In this document: positions 14,220 to 22,129 of the stretch, in pieces | How positions within the stretch are numbered: position 1 is the first letter of the stretch | How the letters are laid out: each line of letters opens with the position of its first letter | Assembly (NCBI GenBank): GCA_938033695.1 | Contig: CALHKE010000009.1 | Location: 1 to 25,477, forward strand | DNA length: 25,477 nucleotides | Reading direction: 5' to 3' | DNA from: an uncultured Candidatus Saccharibacteria bacterium | Lineage (GTDB): Bacteria; Patescibacteriota; Saccharimonadia; Saccharimonadales; Saccharimonadaceae | Notes under the pieces: model-generated | The model's database searches: none | The model's input: the letters and a program-made list of their open reading frames with translations, nothing else | Told to the model about the DNA's origin: nothing | Program-made: the position numbers and the translations under genes

Positions 14220-14373
14220 ACTATTGCCATAACATTAAACATAAGCATTATCTATAACCATACCATGAAACCGCCAATGTTTAAATTTAGATATAATTTT
14301 CTGTCCTAAATGTACAATTTATGATAAAATATTTAAAGAAGTTAGACGGAAAGCGACCACACAAGATTCCTAT

Positions 14374-14401
14374 TTGACTTTTTATAATTTTATATTATAA
14401 T
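14374..14401 (+). promoter_or_regulatory. promoter of the sigma4-HARE gene
   Basis: TTGACT (14374-14379), 16 nt, TATAAT (14396-14401); leader of about 40 nt with AAGGA 11 nt before ATG. A second TGATAAAAT (near 14323) could be an alternative upstream promoter. The rest of the 14220-14448 gap is AT-rich with nothing else clear. Confidence 0.6.
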
Positions 14402-14448
14402 TATAGTAATTTTTATATATTATCGGGTGGATAAGGAAAAAATATAAG

Positions 14449-15492
14449 ATGGATCAACATGCGGAAACTATTCAGAAAGCCTTGACAGGAAGTCTTAATA
14501 TTATAGAACAAGACCGTGAGAAGGAGATTATTTCTCGTCGCTTTGGTCTGAATGGCCAAAAGGAAACCCTCGAACAAATCGGGGAAGTGCTTTCTATCAC
14601 TCGTGAACGCGTCCGTCAGTTGGAAAAAGCCATCATCATTCGTCTCCGTGTCATGGCTGAAGAAAACCAAATCCCTGAACTCGGTGCCGCCGAAAAAATT
14701 ATCATCCGCTTCCTCGTCGAAGAGGGAAGAATCGCCCGCATTTCCACTCTTGCCCAAAAAATCTACGGTCACAATCCTAACGAAAAGGAACTCGCTGCCA
14801 TTAATTTTATTAGCGAAATTTCCGCGCGCCTCGTTCATATCGATGAATCCGAACGTTATTACAACGCCACTGGCATCGCTGAGTACGGCAACGAACGCGA
14901 AATCAAGCGCAAAGCTGACGAAATTGTTACCCTTATCCGCAACAACAAGCTCCCAATGAGCCTAGATGAACTTGACGCCAAATTGAATTATGAGCACCCA
15001 AATCACATCCGTGCCATCGCTTCCATCTCTAAACAGCTTTCTTCACTAGATGATCAATGGGGTCTCGCCAAGTGGCCAACCGTCAATCCAAAAAATATTC
15101 GTGATAAAATCTATGTTATTTTGAAGAACCAAAACGAGCCGATGCACTTTAGCGACATTGCTGACGCAATTTCTAATTCCAAATTCCGTCGCAAAAATGT
15201 CACCACTCAAGCTATTCACAACGAACTAATTAAAGATCCACGCTTTGTCTTGATTGGCCGTGGCATTTATGCCCTTGATATCTGGGGCTACAAGCGCGGT
15301 ACGGTTGCACAAATCATTACCGACATCCTAAAAGAAGCTGGTGAGCCTCTTACTCGCGAAGAAATCGTCAAGCGCGTTCTCAAAACCCGTAAAGTCAAAG
15401 AAACTACCATTCTCTTAAATCTTCAAAACAAAAAACTTTTCCGTCGTGTCGACCGAAACACTTATACTTATGCTGACGAACTCGGTCAGTAA
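14449..15492 (+). CDS. regulator with sigma-70 region 4, HARE-HTH and winged-helix domains
   Basis: Probably binds RNA polymerase or promoter DNA. Residues 20-65 (DREKEIISRRFGLNG...TLEQIGEVLSITRERVRQLE) are a textbook sigma-70 region 4 helix-turn-helix, but region 2, needed for melting the -10, is absent. So it is not a complete sigma factor. A middle helical part follows. Residues about 216-282 (NIRDKIYVILKNQNEPMHFSDIADAI ... DPRFVLIGRGIYALDIWGY) fit the HARE-HTH domain found in RNA polymerase delta subunits. Residues about 284-345 look like another winged helix (EPLTREEIVKRVLKTRKVKETTILLNLQ). It is 347 residues. The ATPase gene follows 15 nt after the stop but has its own promoter overlapping this stop. 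Confidence 0.85.
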   Translation: MDQHAETIQKALTGSLNIIEQDREKEIISRRFGLNGQKETLEQIGEVLSITRERVRQLEKAIIIRLRVMAEENQIPELGAAEKIIIRFLVEEGRIARISTLAQKIYGHNPNEKELAAINFISEISARLVHIDESERYYNATGIAEYGNEREIKRKADEIVTLIRNNKLPMSLDELDAKLNYEHPNHIRAIASISKQLSSLDDQWGLAKWPTVNPKNIRDKIYVILKNQNEPMHFSDIADAISNSKFRRKNVTTQAIHNELIKDPRFVLIGRGIYALDIWGYKRGTVAQIITDILKEAGEPLTREEIVKRVLKTRKVKETTILLNLQNKKLFRRVDRNTYTYADELGQ

Positions 15493-15501
15493 TGCTAAAA
15501 T
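15493..15501 (+). promoter_or_regulatory. extended -10 promoter of the coupling-protein-like ATPase gene
   Basis: TGCTAAAAT begins one base after the previous stop codon, with 6 nt to ATG at 15508. This is the same element as in front of the BspA genes. Confidence 0.6.
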
Positions 15502-15507
15502 AGAAGT

Positions 15508-18500
15508 ATGATAGCGGAATTAGTTCATTTTATCTTGATGCCTATCGTTTGGCTTCCAATCGTTGGTGTCCTTGGATATCTCACATACAAAAATTACAAA
15601 AAAATCAATCAATTAAAGACTCTTAATCTCGAGTCGGTACTTTTGATGCTGGAAATTCCAAAAAATAACGACAAAAAGGAACTTTCCGCCGAACAAATGT
15701 TCGCCTCGCTTCACGGTATTTTGAAAGATACTGAGCTTTTACGCCAATCTGGCACCGCCCAGGAGCACCTCAGCTTTGAGATTGTTTCCTCTGGTGGACA
15801 GATTCGTTTTTATGTCTACGTGCCGAAAACTTTGCAGAGTTTCGTCGAAGGCCAAATTTACGCACAATACCCAAGCGTCCAAATTCACGTCGTCGACAAA
15901 GATTATACCGAAACCGTTCATAGCCACAATGTCGTCTACAGCTCGGAGCTTTCACTCACCGAAAATGAGGTCCTACCAATTAAGACCTTCGATACCTTCG
16001 AAGTCGATCCGCTAGCTGGCATTACTGGTACTCTTGCCAAGTTAAATCCTGATAGCAACGAAGAACTCTGGATCCAAATTCTTACGCGCCCGGTCGCCGA
16101 TTCTTGGCACCAAAAAACCGATGCTTGGGTCAAAGCCCAAAAAAATCCCACTTCTTCACTCAAGCTTTTTAATATTGATTGGACCTGGTTAGCCGGCTTA
16201 CTTTCAGCACTCTCTACTCCACCGAGTGGTGGCTCTAGTAGCCCAAAACCAGCCGTCGAACTCTCTGAACGTGTTAAATCACAGATTTCCGCTGCTGAAA
16301 CCAAGGCTACCAAACTCGGTTATCAAGTTAAAATCCGCCTTGCTTACCTCGGTGACAGTGAGATTAACGCCCAGCTCGATATGCAGGCTCTAGTCGGTAC
16401 TTTTAAGCAATACAACTCGACCAACCTCAATGGTTTCAAATCTATCGGTGGCAGTTTTAACCGAGAAGACCTCGAAGCCTACAAACTCCGTCAATTTACC
16501 GACGAAGGCTTCATTCTCAATATTTCCGAACTTGCCTCGGTTTATCATTTACCACACACCTCTGTAGAAACCCCAAATATCGTCTGGGCTACCTCTAAAA
16601 CCGCCGAACCGCCAGCCAAACTCCCTCTCATCACCGGTATTGCCAGTAATGACGAAAATATTTCCGCCTTCGGTCTAACCAATTTCCGCGGCATCAACCA
16701 TCAGTTTGGCATGCTCCGTCGCGACCGCTCTCGTCACATCTATATCATCGGTCAAACCGGTGCAGGTAAATCTGGTCTGCTTGAGCTTTTCGCCCTTTCT
16801 GACGTTTTTTATAATCAAGGTTACTGCATCATCGATCCGCACGGTGATTTTGCGGTCAATAACCTCCGCTTCGTGCCCGCTTCCCGCGTGAAAGATGTCA
16901 TTTATTTCAATCCAGCGGACACTCAATTCCCAGTCGGTTTTAACCCACTCGAAGTCTCTGATGCCTCGAAGAAACCGAATGTTTGTTCTGAGGTTATCGG
17001 CGTTTTGAAGCGTATGTTTGGCGATTCTTGGGGTCCACGTCTCGAACATATCTTGCGCTATACTCTACTTGCCCTACTCGATCGCCCAGAAACTACCCTG
17101 CTCGACATTTCTCGTCTCCTCACCGATAAAGAATTCCGTAAAGAGACCCTCGATTACTGTACTGACGTCACAGTGCTGCAATTCTGGAAACATGAATTCG
17201 GTCAGTGGAATGACAAACAGATCAACGAATCCATCGCGCCAGTCCTAAACAAGGTCGGGGCTTTCACCGCCAACCCAATTATCCGCAATATTATCGGCCA
17301 ACCGAAATCCACTTTTAATGTCCGTAAAATCATGGATGAGGGGAAGATCTTGGTGGTTAATCTCTCTAAGGGTCTCATTGGTGAAGATAATGCCGGTATT
17401 CTCGGCGCCTTCCTAGTTACCAAAATCCAACTTGCCGCCATGTCTCGCTCAGACATTCCTGAGGTTGAGAATCGCCGCCCATTCTACCTCTACGTCGACG
17501 AGTTCCAGAACTTTGCCACCGATTCTTTTGCCGTAATCCTTTCCGAGGCTCGTAAATACGGTCTCAATCTCACCGTGGCTAACCAATATATCTCTCAGAT
17601 GACCGAGAATGTGCGTAATGCCGTCTTCGGTAACGTCGGTACCACAATTTCTTTCCGTGTTTCCGCCGACGACGCGCCAATTCTTTCCAAGCAATTCGCC
17701 CCAGTTTTCGATGAATCTGATTTAATTCAAATGAATAACCGCCACTTCGTGATTTCCATGATTATCGGTGGGGAAAAGGTGCCAGCCTTCTCTGCTACCA
17801 CCCTTAATATTCCTCATAGTCCACACGATAATTTCGATCAAATTGTCGCCCACTCTCGCGAATACTATTCTCACCCACGTGCCGAGATTGAGCGCCAAAT
17901 TCGTGAGACGATTGAACAGAGCGAAAAATACAAGCAAGAACTCTCAAATTCCGGCCGTCAACCAGCCGATAAGGCTCCTCGTGAGAATCTTCCGACTTTG
18001 ACGTTTATCAATGGTAAGCCTTCGATGTCCGCTAAGCCTTTCGATACCAAAAAGTTTTCACCAAATACTGTGACTAACCAAGCTAAACCAGGACTCAAGG
18101 ATCTTAAAGAGATTTTAGAGGCTAAAACCGCAATGCAGAATCAATCCACGGTACAGAGTCAAGCCCAAACCCAAACGGCATCTCAAACTCAAGTACCAAC
18201 CCAAGTTCAAATCACAAATCAAGCTCCAGTCGCAAGCCAAAGCTCAGAGCAGGGAAACACTCCCCTCTTCGTCAATCACGGTACTTCCACCTCTGTAATT
18301 ACCCAGAATTCTACCCCTATATCAGCCAAAAACTCTGCCCTTACCTCTACCCCTGTTTCCACCTCTGTTAATTCCCCTGTTACTAGTTCAAATACGGCAG
18401 ATACTGCATCAGAGGCCCCAGAACAGTCCTCACAGTCAAATATGACTAATCAACCAGAATCAGCCGAAAATCACGTTCAGATGCCTGAAAACGCCTTAAA

Positions 18501-18675
18501 CCCAGCTCCATCCACATCGTTACCGAACCAAAACAGCGGTACCCACGAATCCCACACTAAACCGCAAGGGAATCGTAACTTCAAAAATCGCAATTTCCGT
18601 AACCGCAACAACTTCAAGAAAAAAGGAAACAAACCAACTCCCGTCTCTGGCCCGAAACCTACCCCAATCAACTAA
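15508..18675 (+). CDS. membrane-anchored VirD4/TraD-like (type IV coupling protein) ATPase with a disordered tail
   Basis: 1055 residues. A single N-terminal transmembrane segment (about 5-26) is followed by a large domain of about 370 residues. Then comes an AAA-type motor: HIYIIGQTGAGKS (Walker A, 415-422), IIDPHGDFA, Walker B YLYVDEFQN (D664, E665), a sensor-like TVANQYISQM, and GTTISFRVSADDA. This arrangement matches DNA- or protein-translocating ATPases of type IV secretion and conjugation (VirD4, TraD, TrwB). After about residue 820 the chain becomes a low-complexity Gln/Ser/Thr tail (repeated SQTQ, TQVQ), ending in a basic Asn/Arg/Lys segment (NRNFKNRNFRNRNN). No other secretion genes lie in the window, so conjugation is not shown. 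A surface transport or DNA transfer role is inferred. It has a leaderless promoter and a terminator behind it. Confidence 0.85.
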   Translation: MIAELVHFILMPIVWLPIVGVLGYLTYKNYKKINQLKTLNLESVLLMLEIPKNNDKKELSAEQMFASLHGILKDTELLRQSGTAQEHLSFEIVSSGGQIRFYVYVPKTLQSFVEGQIYAQYPSVQIHVVDKDYTETVHSHNVVYSSELSLTENEVLPIKTFDTFEVDPLAGITGTLAKLNPDSNEELWIQILTRPVADSWHQKTDAWVKAQKNPTSSLKLFNIDWTWLAGLLSALSTPPSGGSSSPKPAVELSERVKSQISAAETKATKLGYQVKIRLAYLGDSEINAQLDMQALVGTFKQYNSTNLNGFKSIGGSFNREDLEAYKLRQFTDEGFILNISELASVYHLPHTSVETPNIVWATSKTAEPPAKLPLITGIASNDENISAFGLTNFRGINHQFGMLRRDRSRHIYIIGQTGAGKSGLLELFALSDVFYNQGYCIIDPHGDFAVNNLRFVPASRVKDVIYFNPADTQFPVGFNPLEVSDASKKPNVCSEVIGVLKRMFGDSWGPRLEHILRYTLLALLDRPETTLLDISRLLTDKEFRKETLDYCTDVTVLQFWKHEFGQWNDKQINESIAPVLNKVGAFTANPIIRNIIGQPKSTFNVRKIMDEGKILVVNLSKGLIGEDNAGILGAFLVTKIQLAAMSRSDIPEVENRRPFYLYVDEFQNFATDSFAVILSEARKYGLNLTVANQYISQMTENVRNAVFGNVGTTISFRVSADDAPILSKQFAPVFDESDLIQMNNRHFVISMIIGGEKVPAFSATTLNIPHSPHDNFDQIVAHSREYYSHPRAEIERQIRETIEQSEKYKQELSNSGRQPADKAPRENLPTLTFINGKPSMSAKPFDTKKFSPNTVTNQAKPGLKDLKEILEAKTAMQNQSTVQSQAQTQTASQTQVPTQVQITNQAPVASQSSEQGNTPLFVNHGTSTSVITQNSTPISAKNSALTSTPVSTSVNSPVTSSNTADTASEAPEQSSQSNMTNQPESAENHVQMPENALNPAPSTSLPNQNSGTHESHTKPQGNRNFKNRNFRNRNNFKKKGNKPTPVSGPKPTPIN

Positions 18676-18702
18676 AAATAAGCCCTAAATGGGCTTATTT
18701 TT
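18675..18702 (+). terminator. Rho-independent terminator after the ATPase gene
   Basis: AAATAAGCCC / GGGCTTATTT with loop TAAAT and flanking A and T runs; because of its symmetry it could work in both directions. Confidence 0.9.
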
Positions 18703-18718
18703 CTTCCTTTACACTTCT

Positions 18719-18829
18719 CCACCCCTGTTTAAGCGCTATATCACCCCTATTCACACCTGTTTTCACCTACTTTTACCCATGTTTGCCCCCCTGTTTCAAC
18801 CACATTTTACCTCTATTTCACCCCTGTTA
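18719..18829. repeat. cluster of degenerate ACCCCTGTTT repeats
   Basis: Words of the type CACCCCTGTTT occur at 18720, 18742 (CACCCCTATT), 18752 (CACACCTGTTT), 18775 (ACCCATGTTT), 18787 (CCCCTGTTT) and 18819 (CACCCCTGTTA). A further copy lies at 19553 and an inverted one at 19454 (TTAACAGGGGT). Spacing is irregular at 10-32 nt. Confidence 0.5.
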
Positions 18830-19220
18830 TTTCTCTGTTTTATCACTATAAAAACCTTTCAGACCCCTTGAAATTTAGTCTTTTAACCTCTATTACTATC
18901 TTTAAACACCACCGTCACACCACCTTCATCCAACATTTCCCTCTCTGTTAGTCAAAGTTTTTATCTAAAATAAAAATAAAAAATCTGCACTGGTTGACCA
19001 AAATCCAAATACCGCAGGGGAATTACTCTAAATTTAAAATCAGGCCATGTGAGCCGTCATATGAAACTTTTTTCTTGCCAAACGATAAAATACTCGTCCA
19101 AGGACCCAGAACCACATCTACGGCCGTCTGACAGCCCACAAACTACTAATTTAGCATAAGCGGGATATTTTATTAGTTAATTTAGACGATAGTTTACCCA
19201 TCTTTTTCTTAGATTCTTAA

Positions 19221-19246
19221 TGTCGCACAATAACTATTTTGCGACA
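19221..19246. other. inverted repeat in the spacer
   Basis: TGTCGCA and TGCGACA, 7-bp arms with a 12-nt loop and no T run; a possible protein-binding site. Confidence 0.4.
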
Positions 19247-19507
19247 ATAAAGAGACAAATCCATCCATATATAAATAATCATGCAAGCCCACCAGTTTTT
19301 CTACCCACAGACAGAGAACCATCAGATTTTTTCTTCCGGCCCGCCTCCGTCAACTCATGTCTAACCAAATACTCTTAAAATAGGCCCAAAAAGCTCTTCT
19401 AAAAGTCCGAGAATTACTCCGCACGCGTTCGAAAAACCACTTAAATTATCATTTAACAGGGGTAAATTCATCTATTTTATATCAAAATACACAGGTTAAT
19501 TCCGATA

Positions 19508-19538
19508 ATTCTGGGGCTTCGGAGAAGAGCTCCAGAAT
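19508..19538. other. 11-bp hairpin in the spacer
   Basis: ATTCTGGGGCT pairs with AGCTCCAGAAT (one G-U pair) around a 9-nt loop. Neither strand has a T run after it, so it is not a standard terminator. Confidence 0.45.
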
Positions 19539-19881
19539 CACTCCACCACCGCCACCCCTGTTAGGCACCTTGACTTTAAATAAATCTTCTTGTGAAATAT
19601 GTATTTTACACCAAATTTCACGGAAAAATTTAAATTTTGTATTTCCCTCTCTCTAGCTTTTTCTTCTCTGTTCTCGGCTAATTCCCGCCCACTCTCTCCT
19701 GATATTTGATTTTGCAATATTAATGAAAAAATCGAGCTCTTCTCTACTTCTATCCCAAAACCGAACAAAAACCGAACTAAACCATTTTGGGTGGATTTTT
19801 CAGCTCAGGCTCATTTTTTAGGCTCCGACATGAGTTATGACCCGACATTAACCATAGTCTTGTAGGTTTAAGTTCAACTAA

Positions 19882-22065
19882 CTAACTCTTCCTCGTGAAA
19901 TACCCTTGCACTCCCGGGCGATCCACTCGGAGCCAAGTTAAATCCGCTGTAGCAGGATTAGAAAGATATGAACCATTCCCTCCCCTGAGCTTGTTTCGAC
20001 CCGTAAACATATTCGTGTAATCCATATATGACGTCAAACGCGCAGTATTAAAATCGTTATTTACGTAAATTCTCTCCAAGCTATCACCATCCGCAGTAGC
20101 AAAAATTGATTTCATACTTCCCACCTGAGACGTATCAAAGTTTGAAATGTCCAAAGTTTTCAGCGCGGTCATATTATAAAACATTGCTTCCATACCCAAA
20201 ACATTACTCGTATCAAAATTCGACAAATTAAGCTCCGTTATAGTTTTCATATTGTGGAACATTCCACCCATATCTTTTACATTCGATGTATCAAAATTAG
20301 ACAAATTTAAGCTTCTCAAATTAGTCATACCCGAGAACATATTATTCATATTTGTAACCGCTGAAGTATTAAAATTATTTACATTCAAATTTTCTAGTGC
20401 AGCCATATTTGTAAACATGTACCCCATATTAGTCACCGCATTGGTATTAAAGTTGGCAACATTTAAACTTCTCAGTTTCTTTACTCCAGAGAACATTCCA
20501 TACATATTCGTCACTCTTCTGGTGTCAAAAGATGAGACATCTAAATCTTCCAGCTCGCTCATATATGCGAACATGGCATTCATATCTTTCACTTTTTCCG
20601 TATTAAAATTATTTAACCTTAACCTTGAAACCCCTGCTACACCCTGGAACATAAGATTCATAAATTCCACATTCCTAGTATCGAAACTAGACAAATCTAG
20701 ACTCGTCAATGCTGAACTATTTAAAAACATTGCTGCCATATCAATTACGTTTCCAGTGTTAAAATGCGACAAATCTAACTGCTGAATCGATTTCATTCTA
20801 GAAAACATTCTTCCCATATTTGTCACATTACTCGTATCGAATTTATCACTAAATTTTATCTTCGTAACATCCGTCATATCATCAAACATTCCATACATAT
20901 TGGTTACATTTCTGGTATCAAAATTAGTCAGATCCAATTCCCTAACCCTAGGCAAACTAAAGAACATATACCCCATATTAGTTACCTTTGAAGTATCAAA
21001 ATTCGAAACATTTAATTGCTCAATCACGCCAGTCTGGTCAAACATTGCATACATATCAGTGACATTAGAGGTATTAAAACCTGAAACATCAATACTTTTA
21101 AGACTATTCATCGTATAAAACATTGTATTCATCGAAGTCACTTCACTCGTATCAAAGCCGGCCAAGTCGATTGTTTCCATTTTCGTAAACCATTGAAACA
21201 TACCTTTAGAGTTAGGATTTAAATAAGTCGTACTTACCGGCGCATAATAATATACTGACTGATCCGCCACATTATACCAAGCTTTAATTTCGTAGTCTGA
21301 TAAATCCGGATCTTCAATGTTAATTGTCGTCACAGAATTAGCTGGAGCTACAGTACTCCTTTTGAAACTCTTGATATGTTCCTTAGTCGGCATTGACCAT
21401 CCAGAACCCGAAAAATAAGTTGGATTCGGGTCCAAATTCCCTACTCTTGTATTAAAATCTGGACCATTTGTCATCATTGCACGTAGCTGATATGGATTCG
21501 AAACAAAAGATAAGATTAATTTGTTTGTATAATTCCCTGACTCCAGATTATCCGCTAACTTCATGCCAATATTCAGCTGGTTCGATTCATTACCATTAGT
21601 CTTCCCTGCGGTTTGGATAATTTGCGCAGGCGTAGACAAAGCTGGAATCGGTGCATAGCTTGAAGACGAACCGAACTTATAACCCCAAGTGTTATTTGGT
21701 AGATTATTTAATGTTAAGTTTGTACTAATCGAATCAATTTTTGCTCCAACTGCAGATCCTGCATTGGTTAGTGCAGTATTTTCAGTTTCGGAACTTAATA
21801 TCGCGGTGTAACCCGTGCGGTTATTGGTATTTACCGTAAAATTAAATGGAATCTCTGTAGTTTTATCTGTCGAATTTATTACCGAATTACCATTCACCTG
21901 TAGGTTCGCTTGATCTACCGATGCCGAAAGTGTCGGTACGAAGAGTGCCGAAGCTTCATTCGAATTAAAACCTAATCCCAAAAAAGAAGCGAAAAAACCA
22001 GCACCTACTACAAAAATATTTTTCCACAAAAATAATTTAAAAGAATGTGATTTTTGGCCTTGCAT
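19882..22065 (-). CDS. BspA-family leucine-rich-repeat surface protein, complete
   Basis: 727 residues, secreted. A signal peptide (1-40, ending ASA) precedes mature LFVPTLSASVDQ. The N-terminal module (about 41-215) has NSTDKTTEIPFNF, TNNRTGYTAILSSET, NTWGYKF and SGNYTNKLILSFVSNPY. A linker with LSDYEIKAWYNVADQSVYYYAP follows. The DUF285 array (about 295-665) has 14 units plus a degenerate last one. A conserved cap (NKLRGGNGS, LTWLRVDRPGVQGYFTRKS) ends the protein. There is no LPXTG motif, lipobox or C-terminal membrane helix, so the way it stays on the cell is unknown. Repeat proteins of this family in other bacteria bind host matrix proteins or partner cells; that role here is inferred. 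The start lies 8 nt after an extended -10. Confidence 0.93.
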   Translation of the reverse strand: MQGQKSHSFKLFLWKNIFVVGAGFFASFLGLGFNSNEASALFVPTLSASVDQANLQVNGNSVINSTDKTTEIPFNFTVNTNNRTGYTAILSSETENTALTNAGSAVGAKIDSISTNLTLNNLPNNTWGYKFGSSSSYAPIPALSTPAQIIQTAGKTNGNESNQLNIGMKLADNLESGNYTNKLILSFVSNPYQLRAMMTNGPDFNTRVGNLDPNPTYFSGSGWSMPTKEHIKSFKRSTVAPANSVTTINIEDPDLSDYEIKAWYNVADQSVYYYAPVSTTYLNPNSKGMFQWFTKMETIDLAGFDTSEVTSMNTMFYTMNSLKSIDVSGFNTSNVTDMYAMFDQTGVIEQLNVSNFDTSKVTNMGYMFFSLPRVRELDLTNFDTRNVTNMYGMFDDMTDVTKIKFSDKFDTSNVTNMGRMFSRMKSIQQLDLSHFNTGNVIDMAAMFLNSSALTSLDLSSFDTRNVEFMNLMFQGVAGVSRLRLNNFNTEKVKDMNAMFAYMSELEDLDVSSFDTRRVTNMYGMFSGVKKLRSLNVANFNTNAVTNMGYMFTNMAALENLNVNNFNTSAVTNMNNMFSGMTNLRSLNLSNFDTSNVKDMGGMFHNMKTITELNLSNFDTSNVLGMEAMFYNMTALKTLDISNFDTSQVGSMKSIFATADGDSLERIYVNNDFNTARLTSYMDYTNMFTGRNKLRGGNGSYLSNPATADLTWLRVDRPGVQGYFTRKS
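20110..21170 (-). repeat. DUF285 repeat array, 14 units
   Basis: About 78-bp units encoding F-[DN]-T-x-x-V-x-x-M-x-x-M-F with hydrophobic L-x-x-L-x-[LV] strands between; this is the longest array in the window. Confidence 0.85.
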
Positions 22066-22073
22066 ATACTTTT

Positions 22074-22082
22074 ATTTTAGCA
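22074..22082 (-). promoter_or_regulatory. extended -10 promoter of the 727-residue BspA gene
   Basis: TGCTAAAAT on the minus strand, 8 nt before ATG. The stretch upstream (GAAGATTCTTA, AAAGCTTTTGG) is nearly identical to that before the gene starting at 24133. Confidence 0.6.
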
Positions 22083-22129
22083 TAAGAATCTTCAAAAAAC
22101 CAAAAGCTTTATCAATTCCCTATCACAAT

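Larger units (their letters stand above)
18703..19881. other. 1.2 kb spacer without a convincing gene; pyrimidine-rich on the plus strand
   Basis: No open frame here has a credible start, composition or family. The first 250 nt are strikingly C/T-rich on the plus strand and carry repeated ACCCCTGTT-like words. Two hairpins stand out: TGTCGCA/TGCGACA (19221-19227 with 19240-19246) and an 11-bp stem at 19508-19538. The word GAATTACTC or a near variant recurs at about 19020, 19411 and 19535. It separates plus-strand housekeeping genes from the minus-strand BspA cluster, so transcription converges on it. Confidence 0.6.

Noticed and set aside
19538..19768. 76-residue minus-strand open frame in the spacer
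   Set aside because: It has no Shine-Dalgarno or leaderless promoter, overlaps the 19508-19538 hairpin, has biased charged composition, and resembles no family I know.
18703..19881. Replication origin in the spacer
   Set aside because: I found no cluster of TTATCCACA-type DnaA boxes and no dnaA or dnaN nearby.
20252..20785. 177-residue plus-strand frame antisense to a BspA repeat array
   Set aside because: It is the complement of the periodic repeat; its own periodicity comes from the 78-bp units. Similar antisense frames appear at 22470 and 20900.
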